From the NCBI GenBank assembly GCA_934129895.1, contig CAKOWY010000001.1, forward strand, positions 248,001 through 312,000: a DNA stretch of 64,000 bases, read 5' to 3'. The DNA comes from an uncultured Clostridia bacterium (GTDB lineage: Bacteria; Bacillota; Clostridia; TANB77; CAG-508). This document shows positions 46,397 to 54,375 of the stretch, piece after piece. The notes below the pieces were generated by a model, which saw nothing but the letters and a program-made list of their open reading frames with translations, searched no databases and was not told where the DNA came from. Numbering within the stretch: position 1 is the first letter of the stretch; each line of letters begins with the position of its first letter. Made by a program: the position numbers and the translations under genes.

Positions 46397-46440
46397 TAAA
46401 AAAGCTAAGAGCTACCACAAATCTGTGATAGCTCTTGCTT
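46397..46440 (-). terminator. Terminator of the AAA+/Ycf35/methylthiotransferase operon
   Basis: On the - strand: AAGAGCTATCACA / TGTGGTAGCTCTT (one U-G pair) extended by AAAAGC / GCTTTTTT. Strong intrinsic terminator directly after the 319-residue gene. Confidence 0.92.
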
Positions 46441-46441
46441 T

Positions 46442-47401
46442 TTAGTCTAACGTATCTGCCTGTACGATATTAGCAGGTGTAAAATATCTTGCAAATAAAT
46501 TTCCACCTACTTCATATCCACCCATAGTTGCGTTTATTGCATTAAATTGTAACTCTCTCGAAGCCAGAGATTCAATGATAAAAATTACATTTTCAGAAAT
46601 TAACTTCATTATCATCTCCAATGTCTGAATTGTAAGGGGATTTGTACTAGTACAAATAACAAATACAAACTTAGTATTTGCACTGTAAAATCTTTGCATT
46701 TTTCCAATGATTTTTTTGAATGTTTCGTTCCTTTGACTTCGCATAGATATTGTATAGAGTCTTTTAAGTCCACTCTCCCAATAATTCATATATTCATCAC
46801 TGGGATCACTATAAAGCTCTTGAAGATATGTTAAAATCTCCCTTGCCTCATATTCTATATAACTATCTCTATAATATCCTACATGATATCTATCATCTTT
46901 TTCTATCTCATTCATTATAGTTGCTGCAATAAGATTATAGATATCATGTCCAGTGTTTGCAATGTCAACTCGATTGAATAAGACAACATCCTGATTTCTA
47001 ATATCATATAAGGTTCTATCTACCAGGATATCGGCATTCATTCCAAATACCCCAATCAAACCAGTATTACATTTAGGTCTGTTTATGAGTGGCTGTACTT
47101 TAGCTGTAAGCTGATTTGATCTTCTTGCCGTTCTATCAGAACTTTCTACAGCTCTTGATGCAGTCATGGGAACTACTTCAGAATTTTCCCTTTGATTTCT
47201 GAAATCTTCTGATGATTGTTCATTTCTCCTCTCTTCTCTAGTTGCATAATTACTATTTTCCTGATAACTTTGATAAGATTCAGCATAACTGTCTTGTCTT
47301 CTTGCTTCGTTTCTTATCTCAGTTTCTTCCTTTTTTGGACTATTTTGAGCAGTAATTTTCTGCCCAGTTTGTTCAAAATATATTTGGCGCCGTCTTGCCA
47401 T
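46442..47401 (-). CDS. Unknown protein, last gene of the AAA+ operon, 319 residues
   Basis: Not recognised. Residues 1-105 are disordered, rich in Arg, Glu, Gln, Ser and Asn, starting ARRRQIYFEQTG. Residues 110-319 form an alpha/beta domain with GLIGVFGMNAD (114-124), TGHDIYNLIAATIMNEI (150-166) and TKFVFVICTS (243-252). This domain shares pattern with the protein at 51245 (INVYGENAY; DTKVFCALGYY). Its start overlaps the methylthiotransferase stop (TAATG). Possibly the client of the operon's AAA+ protein or of its enzyme. Confidence 0.6.
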   Translation of the reverse strand: MARRRQIYFEQTGQKITAQNSPKKEETEIRNEARRQDSYAESYQSYQENSNYATREERRNEQSSEDFRNQRENSEVVPMTASRAVESSDRTARRSNQLTAKVQPLINRPKCNTGLIGVFGMNADILVDRTLYDIRNQDVVLFNRVDIANTGHDIYNLIAATIMNEIEKDDRYHVGYYRDSYIEYEAREILTYLQELYSDPSDEYMNYWESGLKRLYTISMRSQRNETFKKIIGKMQRFYSANTKFVFVICTSTNPLTIQTLEMIMKLISENVIFIIESLASRELQFNAINATMGGYEVGGNLFARYFTPANIVQADTLD

Positions 47402-48807
47402 TATTTTCTCCTTTCACATTGTGATAAGGAATTTTTCTCCAATAACAAACTCTTTGCCCTGTTTTTCACAGGATCTTTAAATTCGCCTCTTTCTATTATC
47501 TCATAAAACCATCTTTTTGCATCAGCCGTGTAAACATCCAGTACTTTTTTGGCTCTTTCTTGCTCGAATTGACTTCTTGCATTAGTAATAACCAATATAA
47601 CTTTTTCAAATTCTTTAACATACTGGAGTTTTTCTGCAGTATCTGTTCCTGCAATAAAAGCATGTTTTTGACGATAGCTTGCTTTTATAATATTTTTAGG
47701 AAATTGCATTAAGGCATGACATGCCAAAAAATATTCTCCTAAAATACTTCCTTCAGTCATTTCTCTTTCAGGAGCAGGATAACATGTTGCAGAAAATATT
47801 TGTTCAATTGTCCTCATTCTCCTTTGCTTTACAGTTGCCTCAATCTGATTTGGAAGTTCTGCTGCTTTAGTTCCCTCTACAGGTTCATAACTTGCAACTC
47901 CAATATCACTGAAATATCCTTTTTCGAGATATTGAACCAAACCTCTAAATTCAGATTCCGTTTCTCCAGGATATCCAACAATTACTTCTGTTGAAATAAT
48001 CAAATCAGGACGCAGTCTTTTTAAAGCATTTATCTTTTTATCCACATCTTCAAATAGTGGACGATTCATGCTTTTTAAGATACTTGGTGAACTATGCTGT
48101 ATATGCAACATAATTTCAACAATGTTTGCGTTTTGTCCAATGAGTTCAATCACTTCATCAGTTAAACCTGCCGGATGAAACCAACCAATAACATATCTGC
48201 AATCAGGATAGCCTTTTACAATTCTTGTCATCAGTTCAGCAAATTTTCTTTTTCCATACAAATCAACACCATAATCAGATGTTTCTTGTGCACCTGTAAT
48301 ATAAATAGTCGATTCGCTTGGATACATATTGCTAACTTCTTGCAAAATGTCTTGCATGCTTTTACTATGATATTCACCATAAAATTGAGGATAAACACAA
48401 TAAGAGCATCTATGATTACAACCAGTCGAAATAATAACTTTGTTTTGTGGAATCCATTGAACATTAATATTGGGTTTATTGAACTTTGCAAGTACTTCTT
48501 CAAAAGATTTTACCTTAATTGGTGCTTCTTCTTTTAACTCTTTCAGTTCTTCTTTGCAAAGTCTTTCCAAACACCCTGTAACGATAACTTCAGCATCTTT
48601 TTTCTTATTAATGCAAACATCTGCAATAACCTGCATAGAATACAGCTTATTAGGACCAAAAGCACAGGTAAGAATGATTATACAATCAGCAATCGTATAA
48701 TCATTTACTACTTCATACCCAACAGTACTTTTAACCCGATTTACCAGTTGATTTGCATTATCAATGTCCATGTGCATGTCATTACAGAGAATTACCGCAA
48801 CTTTCAT
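47401..48807 (-). CDS. RimO/MiaB-like radical SAM methylthiotransferase
   Basis: 468 residues. The N-terminal UPF0004 domain keeps the three auxiliary-cluster cysteines (Cys8, Cys48, Cys79). The radical SAM motif C-x3-C-x2-C is at Cys130, 134 and 137 (ISTGCNHRCSYC). DYGVDLYGKRKF and EVIVGYPGETESEF match RimO most closely. RimO methylthiolates an Asp of ribosomal protein S12. Here the last 95 residues do not look like a TRAM domain, so another substrate is likely. One-base overlaps with both neighbours. Confidence 0.82.
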   Translation of the reverse strand: MKVAVILCNDMHMDIDNANQLVNRVKSTVGYEVVNDYTIADCIIILTCAFGPNKLYSMQVIADVCINKKKDAEVIVTGCLERLCKEELKELKEEAPIKVKSFEEVLAKFNKPNINVQWIPQNKVIISTGCNHRCSYCVYPQFYGEYHSKSMQDILQEVSNMYPSESTIYITGAQETSDYGVDLYGKRKFAELMTRIVKGYPDCRYVIGWFHPAGLTDEVIELIGQNANIVEIMLHIQHSSPSILKSMNRPLFEDVDKKINALKRLRPDLIISTEVIVGYPGETESEFRGLVQYLEKGYFSDIGVASYEPVEGTKAAELPNQIEATVKQRRMRTIEQIFSATCYPAPEREMTEGSILGEYFLACHALMQFPKNIIKASYRQKHAFIAGTDTAEKLQYVKEFEKVILVITNARSQFEQERAKKVLDVYTADAKRWFYEIIERGEFKDPVKNRAKSLLLEKNSLSQCERRK

Positions 48808-49391
48808 TAATATCCTCCTTCACGCACTTTCGTACGAGAATCTGTAGTTTTGGATTTTGTTTTGGTTTCCTGCTGATATTCTTTGGTGAACTCTCGATTT
48901 GCAACTTTACCAAGTGCATTTTCAAGTGCAAGATATTTTTCACATTTCTTGCCTTTGAGCCCTTTGGGTTCAAACTTTACTTCACCATCTTCAGATACAG
49001 ATACCATCATAAATCCACCACTAGAATCCTGGGGATCTCTAACCTTGTAGCTACCTCCTTCTTGTTTGCTCACACTCAAATGCATCTTTTTGGCAGTCTT
49101 TTTCATCATCTCAATCGCATAATTGCTCATGATTATCGAACCATTATAGCCAATATATCTGGTAACATGACCGTCCCAAAAATCAGCCGTAATGTTATAA
49201 TTGCCTGTCATGCTCTTTTCAAGTGCACAATCATATATTCCTGGAAGTTTTACTACATTCTCCTTTAACTGTGCACCTCCATAAAACCGACACATTCCTT
49301 CGTCAACCATGTTAAGTCCCATGTTCGCCAAAGCTGATCTTGCACACTCCAAATCTCGGATCTCGGTATAAATAGTTGTAAAATGACTCAT
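48807..49391 (-). CDS. DUF1257 (Ycf35)-DUF2997 fusion protein
   Basis: 194 residues. MSHFTTIYTEIRDLECARSA opens the DUF1257 domain (1-125), as in Ycf35. Residues 127-172, with EDGEVKFEPKGLKGKKCEKY then ENALGKVANREFTKEY, match DUF2997. The two are usually separate neighbouring genes in cyanobacteria. The tail is basic. Function unknown. One-base TAATG overlaps with the AAA+ gene and the methylthiotransferase suggest tight coupling. Confidence 0.78.
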   Translation of the reverse strand: MSHFTTIYTEIRDLECARSALANMGLNMVDEGMCRFYGGAQLKENVVKLPGIYDCALEKSMTGNYNITADFWDGHVTRYIGYNGSIIMSNYAIEMMKKTAKKMHLSVSKQEGGSYKVRDPQDSSGGFMMVSVSEDGEVKFEPKGLKGKKCEKYLALENALGKVANREFTKEYQQETKTKSKTTDSRTKVREGGY

Positions 49392-51031
49392 TACTGATTT
49401 CCTCCTTCAAAATTGATTGTTCGACCAGTCTTTTTCTTTTTATTAGTAGTGCTTCCTTTGCTTTCTGCACTATCATCTGAATGAATATTAGCCCAACGAA
49501 TATTTTCTTTTTGTGCCCATTCTGTTAATGCTTCTACGGTTTCTTTCATGATTCCTTTAGATGCTGGTTGAAGTACTTCCATCTGATTTAAAATATCGTT
49601 TGTATTCAATTCTCTTGCATTATCTGCAAAGGAATTAAACATTGCCGATATCACGGCTTCTTCGATTTCTGCACCTGTGAAACCATCAGATACCTCAGCC
49701 AATTTTTCAACATCAAAGCTTTGAGCATTACGCCCTTTCTTTTCAAGTTGAATACTTACAATTTCTTCTCTTTCTTTTAAATTAGGAAGACCGACAAAAA
49801 AGATTTCATCAAATCGTCCTTTTCTCAAAAGTTCAGGTGGAAGAGATGTAATATTATTGGCAGTTGCAATAACATAAACTGCAGATTCTTTTTCCTGCAT
49901 CCATGTAAGAATACTTGCAAACATACGGGAAGATACTCCAGAATCGTTTCTACCACCTGCTCCAGCACCAGCTAAACCTTTTTCAATCTCATCAATCCAC
50001 AACACACAAGGTGACATGGCTTCTGCCGTCTGAAGGGCTTTTCTGGTATTGGCTTCTGTATCACCAACATAGCTTCCAAAAAGTTTTCCAAGATCACATT
50101 TAATGAGCGGAACACTCCAAGTATTTGCCAATGCTTTGGCTGCCAAGCTCTTTCCGCATCCAGGAATACCTACAAGCAATACTCCCTTAGGGTTAGGTAA
50201 ACCATATTTTTTTGCCTTATCTGAATATGCCAGAATACGCTTCTGGGTATATTCCTTAAAGTTTTGCATTCCTCCCACTTTAGTAGAATCATGATTGTTC
50301 CAAAACTCAAGCAAACCATCTTTACAAATTATTTGTGCCTTAACTTCCGAAACAATCTCTAAATCAAGAGCCCGCTTTTTTGAAAAAGACGTTGATATTG
50401 CATTTTCAGCCTGATTTAACGTCAATCCCAGTAAAATCTCTGCTGCCTTTTCTGTTATAGACGAAATCTTTTCAAGTTCACTTGCCTTCAAATTGTCCTT
50501 GAATCTTTCAACCATATCATTAATGAGCTCTACAAAATCTTCTTTTTTAGGGAGCTCTAAATCAATGGAAACTGTAGATTCTTCCCAATCTTTAGGCACG
50601 TCAAATTGATTGCTAATAAAGATAAAACAACATCCAATTTCATTTGCTTTTTCAAATGCTTCTTTTGCTGCTCGCAAAACCAAAGGCTGATCAACAAAAT
50701 GATGGAAATCAAGCATACATAAAATGTATTCTCCTTGCTCATCATTAAGTTTTAAGCCTTCAGTTAATGCTTCTTGAGGATCTGTGACATCTGCGTTTTC
50801 TTCTACCAGGTAATAATCTTCCATGTCGATATAATTTTTGTCACCACGAATTTGGATTCTGGGATCAACAACCTCCATGATTCCCCTTGTACAAGACCAA
50901 TAGTATACCCTTTTTTGATAATGCTGACCTGCTCTTAAACAATCTGCCAAGGCCCGGTTTTCTTCGGGTGTTTGCAGGATAACTGATGAGTAACCTGCGC
51001 TGATACAACCAGAGATGGATAATTTACTCAT
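49391..51031 (-). CDS. Ycf46-like AAA+ ATPase
   Basis: About 546 residues. The N-terminal Ycf46-type domain has VILQTPEENRALADCL and RVYYWSCTRGIMEVVDP. The AAA+ module has GIPGCGKS (288-295, Walker A), VLWIDEIEKG (343-352, Walker B), ATANN (389-393, sensor 1) and RKGRFDE (403-409, arginine finger). The tail from 495 is Lys/Ser-rich. Ycf46 of cyanobacteria has been linked to regulation of inorganic carbon use; no such pathway is visible here. ATG 51031 has GGAGG eight bases upstream. First gene of the four-gene operon. Confidence 0.85.
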   Translation of the reverse strand: MSKLSISGCISAGYSSVILQTPEENRALADCLRAGQHYQKRVYYWSCTRGIMEVVDPRIQIRGDKNYIDMEDYYLVEENADVTDPQEALTEGLKLNDEQGEYILCMLDFHHFVDQPLVLRAAKEAFEKANEIGCCFIFISNQFDVPKDWEESTVSIDLELPKKEDFVELINDMVERFKDNLKASELEKISSITEKAAEILLGLTLNQAENAISTSFSKKRALDLEIVSEVKAQIICKDGLLEFWNNHDSTKVGGMQNFKEYTQKRILAYSDKAKKYGLPNPKGVLLVGIPGCGKSLAAKALANTWSVPLIKCDLGKLFGSYVGDTEANTRKALQTAEAMSPCVLWIDEIEKGLAGAGAGGRNDSGVSSRMFASILTWMQEKESAVYVIATANNITSLPPELLRKGRFDEIFFVGLPNLKEREEIVSIQLEKKGRNAQSFDVEKLAEVSDGFTGAEIEEAVISAMFNSFADNARELNTNDILNQMEVLQPASKGIMKETVEALTEWAQKENIRWANIHSDDSAESKGSTTNKKKKTGRTINFEGGNQ

Positions 51032-51120
51032 AGAATTTTCCTCCATTTTTTATTGTTTGTTATTGAAAAAACTTTGGCTACAAAATAGTTTTTTTATAAC
51101 CAATAAATTTTTTCCGTGTA

Positions 51121-51149
51121 ATTATATCACATCCCTTAATTTATGTCAA
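51121..51149 (-). promoter_or_regulatory. Perfect consensus promoter of the AAA+ operon
   Basis: TTGACA (51149-51144), 17-bp spacer, TATAAT (51126-51121) with extended TGA, read on the - strand. The leader of about 83 bases contains an A-U hairpin AAAAAACT / AGTTTTTT. Confidence 0.85.
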
Positions 51150-51190
51150 TTTCTTATGACGTGTTATTAATAAAAAAAGTTTTTATATAA

Positions 51191-51235
51191 CCAAAAAGAG
51201 AAGGCTACATATAATATGTATACTTCTCTTTTTGG
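51191..51235 (-). terminator. Terminator of the 240-residue gene
   Basis: Perfect 13-bp stem CCAAAAAGAGAAG / CTTCTCTTTTTGG with a second small palindrome in the loop, just after the stop at 51245. Confidence 0.88.
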
Positions 51236-51244
51236 AAAATGAAT

Positions 51245-51967
51245 TTAAAATCTTATCGGACCATCTCCAGAATCAACAATGATTATAAAATCAGTAATCT
51301 TATGTTCTACAAACCATCTTAAAATCTCTCGACTTTGCTCATCCACCTTATAATATCCTAATGCACAAAAAACTTTTGTGTCATATTGTAAAAAGGCCTT
51401 TTTCAGTGATTGTATTGCTTCTTCTATATTTTTAGCTTCTTCTCCTATTACTCTCCTTTGATATCTTTCTTTATAACTCATAGGGTATTGATAATGAAAA
51501 CCTAGATTTTGTGCACAATATTGCAAATTATACCTTTGTTCAACGATTTCGATATACCTTAAACGTGAATATGCTGTATCTTCGCACCTACTATACACTG
51601 ATACTAAGCTTTCTGCAATACGCCAAAAGATATTGGAAAAAGATTCCATAGAGATAAAACCCAAGAATACTGTTTGCAAAGAAAAAATAGAATTCGATAT
51701 TCTGGCTGTACTATCTCTAAATTTTTTTATTTCAGAATAAGCATTTTCTCCGTAAACATTTATTATATTCGTCTTAGGATTCTCTTCTCTAAATAATTGT
51801 GTTGCCACTTTTTCGAACCCGCGATCTCTTACTAATTGAATCCCCTCGTTTCTTTGAACTTTAGAGTTTTCTTCATTTGGTTCTTCTTCACTTTTTAAAA
51901 ATACAAATTCGCTATCTTTGCGTACCAAGATTTCTCCATTGTTTTCTGCATAAATTTTCCGTCTCAT
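51245..51967 (-). CDS. Unknown protein, distant paralog of the 319-residue protein
   Basis: 240 residues, not recognised. Starts MRRKIYAENNGE, echoing RRRQIYFEQTG of the 319-residue protein. A shared core follows: INVYGENAY, IFWRIAESLVS, and DTKVFCALGYY then ILRWFVEH and DFIIIVDSGDG. It lacks the long disordered N-terminus. ATG 51967 has GGAGG six bases upstream, better than the ATG seven codons earlier. It has its own consensus promoter and terminator, immediately upstream of the AAA+ operon. Confidence 0.58.
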   Translation of the reverse strand: MRRKIYAENNGEILVRKDSEFVFLKSEEEPNEENSKVQRNEGIQLVRDRGFEKVATQLFREENPKTNIINVYGENAYSEIKKFRDSTARISNSIFSLQTVFLGFISMESFSNIFWRIAESLVSVYSRCEDTAYSRLRYIEIVEQRYNLQYCAQNLGFHYQYPMSYKERYQRRVIGEEAKNIEEAIQSLKKAFLQYDTKVFCALGYYKVDEQSREILRWFVEHKITDFIIIVDSGDGPIRF

Positions 51968-52050
51968 ACTGTACCTCCATGTTGTCAATTATTCATTTTT
52001 TACATTCTGTTGAACTGTTTCAGAATCGTTTTTAAACAAAACTTACGTGT

Positions 52051-52079
52051 ATTATATCATTTTTGCAATTTTATGTCAA
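52051..52079 (-). promoter_or_regulatory. Perfect consensus promoter of the 240-residue gene
   Basis: TTGACA (52079-52074), 17-bp spacer, TATAAT (52056-52051) with extended TGA, read on the - strand; same design as 51121 and 17687. Confidence 0.85.
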
Positions 52080-52087
52080 TTAATCTT

Positions 52088-52588
52088 TTATATTATTGCT
52101 GATGAGACATGATATATTGTACATTTTTCTTTTAATAATCTTTTTGCTTCTCTTAATACTTTTTGTTCATCATCTAATAATATTGAATGTGTATAACTTT
52201 CTTCCCTTTTTTTGATATTTTCCCCTTTTATTATATCTCTATTTTGTGATGAATAATCTCCTATCTCTTTCGTTAAAATTATCCAATTATCTTCTTTTAT
52301 AAATGGTACATATTTTTTTAACCAATTCTTCTTTTCTTCTGTTATTTTATTTGTCTTAGATAATGATAGAATATACATATCAAGATTCTTTATATTTGAC
52401 AATTCTTTTAAATTTTGTATTACACATTTTAAAGGTTCAAATTCTTTATATTCTTTTCCCATTTTTTCAGCAATCTCATTTGATTCATATATATGATATT
52501 CAACTATTGTTCCATCCATATCAATATACATAGCAACTTTTTCATTTGCTTCACATATCTTTTTAACTTTTTCTATAAAATTACTCAT
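52088..52588 (-). CDS. HAD-family phosphatase, nucleotidase-like
   Basis: 166 residues. The HAD nucleophile motif is YIDMDGTIVE (Asp23, Asp25). The middle has YILSLSKTNK (Ser/Thr and Lys) and the end SILLDDEQKVL (metal Asp). Size and layout suggest a 5'-nucleotidase/deoxyribonucleotidase-like enzyme with a small cap, or a housecleaning phosphatase; the substrate is unknown. GAGGT lies before the ATG, with its own near-consensus promoter. Confidence 0.7.
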   Translation of the reverse strand: MSNFIEKVKKICEANEKVAMYIDMDGTIVEYHIYESNEIAEKMGKEYKEFEPLKCVIQNLKELSNIKNLDMYILSLSKTNKITEEKKNWLKKYVPFIKEDNWIILTKEIGDYSSQNRDIIKGENIKKREESYTHSILLDDEQKVLREAKRLLKEKCTIYHVSSAII

Positions 52589-52614
52589 AATTACCTCTTT
52601 CTATTAATAAAAAA

Positions 52615-52643
52615 ATTATACCAGACATATTTATATTTTTCAA
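52615..52643 (-). promoter_or_regulatory. Promoter of the HAD gene
   Basis: TTGAAA, 17-bp spacer, TATAAT with extended TGG, read on the - strand; divergent to the promoter at 52658. Confidence 0.65.
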
Positions 52644-52657
52644 GTTTTACTTTTCTA

Positions 52658-52686
52658 TTTACATTATTATAAAAATATGATAATAT
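52658..52686 (+). promoter_or_regulatory. Promoter of the 60-residue gene
   Basis: TTTACA, 17-bp spacer, TAATAT with TGA before the -10; about 31 bases upstream of the ATG at 52718. Confidence 0.6.
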
Positions 52687-52717
52687 GTATAAAAGTTCTA
52701 ATGAAAGGATGTGTACT

Positions 52718-52900
52718 ATGTCTGAAAAAAATAAAAAAATTGAAATAATTACTGATGATAGTTCAAACCTTGTAATTTCACCAGTTTATGAACATATTAA
52801 AGATGTAAAACCAAAAATAACAGATAAGAAAAATATTATTATCCCAGGTGAAAAGAAAAAAGAAAATGAAGATAATAAAAAAGAAGATAGTGAAAATTAA
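52718..52900 (+). CDS. Small charged protein, 60 residues
   Basis: Not recognised. MSEKNKKIEIITDDSSNLVI, then PVYEHIKDVKP and a Lys/Glu/Asn-rich disordered end. AAAGGA lies eight bases before the ATG, with a promoter upstream and a terminator at the end, so it is probably real. It is the third + strand gene of the window, convergent with mreB. Confidence 0.6.
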   Translation: MSEKNKKIEIITDDSSNLVISPVYEHIKDVKPKITDKKNIIIPGEKKKENEDNKKEDSEN

Positions 52901-52918
52901 TTCACTATCCTCTTTTAT
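52880..52918. terminator. Bidirectional terminator, 60-residue gene / mreB
   Basis: GATAGTGAA / TTCACTATC with AAGA and TCTT extensions, T-rich on both sides. It overlaps the ends of both convergent genes. Confidence 0.82.
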
Positions 52919-53901
52919 TTCATATCTAAATTATCTAATGCTTTACCTGTTCCAAGCGCAACACATGATACTGCATCATCTGCAATCATAACATTTATTC
53001 CTGTTTTTTCTTGTAATAATTTATCTAATCCATCAATTAGACATCCTCCACCAGTCATATATATTCCTCTATCACTAATATCTGCTGATAACTCAGGTGG
53101 TGTTTTTTCTAATACTGAATGTACAGCTTCAACTATCTGCATAGCTGGTTCTATAAGTGCCTCTAGCATTTCGCTAGAATATACTACAACATTTTTTGGT
53201 AATCCTGTTGTTAAATCTCTTCCTCTAATTTCCATGTCTATATCCTTTTCTTTTGGATATACACAACCAATGTTAATTTTCAAGTCTTCAGCTGTTCTTT
53301 CACCTATCATAATATTATGTTTCTTTTTTATATATTTTACTATTGATTCGTCAAACTTATCTCCAGCAACTTTTATTGATGTACTTTCTACAGAACCTCC
53401 TAATGATATTACTGCAATATCTGTAGTTCCTCCACCAATATCAACTACCATGTTTCCACAAGGTTTTGCAATATCTATACCAGCTCCAATAGCTGCTGCA
53501 ATTGGCTCTTCTATTAAAAATACTTTTCTTGCTCCTGCTTGTGTAGCTGCATCTATTACTGCTTTTTTTTCAACTTCAGTAACTCTTGATGGAATACATA
53601 TCATTGTTCTTGGTGCAAATATTGATTTTCCATTAACTTTATTTATAAAATATTTCAACATTTTTTCTGTTACTGTATAGTCTGATATAACCCCTTCTCT
53701 TAATGGTCTTGTTGCTACAATATTACCTGGAGTTCTTCCTAACATTCTTCTTGCTTCTTGCCCAACAGCAAGTACCTCTTTTGTATTACTATTTACAGCA
53801 ACTACAGATGGTTCTCTTAATACTACACCTTTTCCTTTTATATACGCAATTACTGTTGCTGTTCCCAAATCAATTCCTATATCTTGCCCAAAACCAAACA
53901 T
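52915..53901 (-). CDS. mreB: Rod-shape actin homolog MreB/Mbl
   Basis: 328 residues. MFGFGQDIGIDLGTATVIAY at the N-terminus (phosphate 1), VVDIGGGTTDIAVISLGG (phosphate 2), and IYMTGGGCLIDGL near the C-terminus (adenosine). It guides lateral cell-wall synthesis. It is not followed by mreC or mreD, so it may be the Mbl-like or a second copy; the sequence does not decide. Confidence 0.92.
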   Translation of the reverse strand: MFGFGQDIGIDLGTATVIAYIKGKGVVLREPSVVAVNSNTKEVLAVGQEARRMLGRTPGNIVATRPLREGVISDYTVTEKMLKYFINKVNGKSIFAPRTMICIPSRVTEVEKKAVIDAATQAGARKVFLIEEPIAAAIGAGIDIAKPCGNMVVDIGGGTTDIAVISLGGSVESTSIKVAGDKFDESIVKYIKKKHNIMIGERTAEDLKINIGCVYPKEKDIDMEIRGRDLTTGLPKNVVVYSSEMLEALIEPAMQIVEAVHSVLEKTPPELSADISDRGIYMTGGGCLIDGLDKLLQEKTGINVMIADDAVSCVALGTGKALDNLDMK

Positions 53902-53995
53902 AATTAATCTAATCCTTCCACTAAAAATTTTCTAACTTTATATTCCCTATTATTTTATGTTCATTTTTATCAATTATATTCATCTTTTGAACATT

Positions 53996-54352
53996 TTAAT
54001 TTAATTTTAAGTTCATTATTACAACTCCTGCAATTATCAATGCTGCTCCACCTATATTTAATCCTGTAATTTGTTCTTTTAATATTAACCATGATGCAAG
54101 TACTATCATTACTTGTGATATTCCATTACATATTGGAGAAATAAAACTTAAACTTTCAAACATCATTATAATTCTTGTATATAACAAGAAACTAACAATG
54201 TAACATATAAAACCTAGTAAGCTAACCCAACTTATTGAAAATCCAAATTCTCCGCCACCTACTGTTATTTTCCCTGCATTTCCACCTTTTTTCATTAAAA
54301 TTAATCCTGATACTGTAAATATTAAATACATTACTATCATTAAGTATTTCAT
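53996..54352 (-). CDS. Small DMT/SMR-type membrane protein
   Basis: About 118 residues, four membrane segments: MYLIFTVSGLILMKKGG, WVSLLGFICYIVSFLLYTRI, LSFISPICNGISQVMIVLAS and IGGAALIIAGVVIMNL. Resembles small EamA/ArnE-type proteins that flip lipid-linked sugars. ATG 54352 has AGGAG; an ATG at 54376 sharing a TAATG overlap with the upstream gene is the alternative. Beside a GtrB-like transferase this fits a flippase role. Confidence 0.65.
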   Translation of the reverse strand: MKYLMIVMYLIFTVSGLILMKKGGNAGKITVGGGEFGFSISWVSLLGFICYIVSFLLYTRIIMMFESLSFISPICNGISQVMIVLASWLILKEQITGLNIGGAALIIAGVVIMNLKLN

Positions 54353-54375
54353 TATTTCTTTACTCCTTATTTTCA

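Noticed and set aside
48753..49268. + strand ORF of 171 codons opposite the DUF1257 gene
   Set aside because: Antisense to a well-supported coding gene, with no RBS; an artefact of AT/codon bias.
49391..51031. AAA+ gene as a Rubisco activase or FtsH-like protease
   Set aside because: No zinc protease HExxH motif and no carbon-fixation genes nearby; the N-terminal domain matches Ycf46 instead.
42682..52000. Prophage or transposon carrying the unknown genes
   Set aside because: No integrase, transposase, phage structural gene, tRNA or flanking direct repeat was seen.
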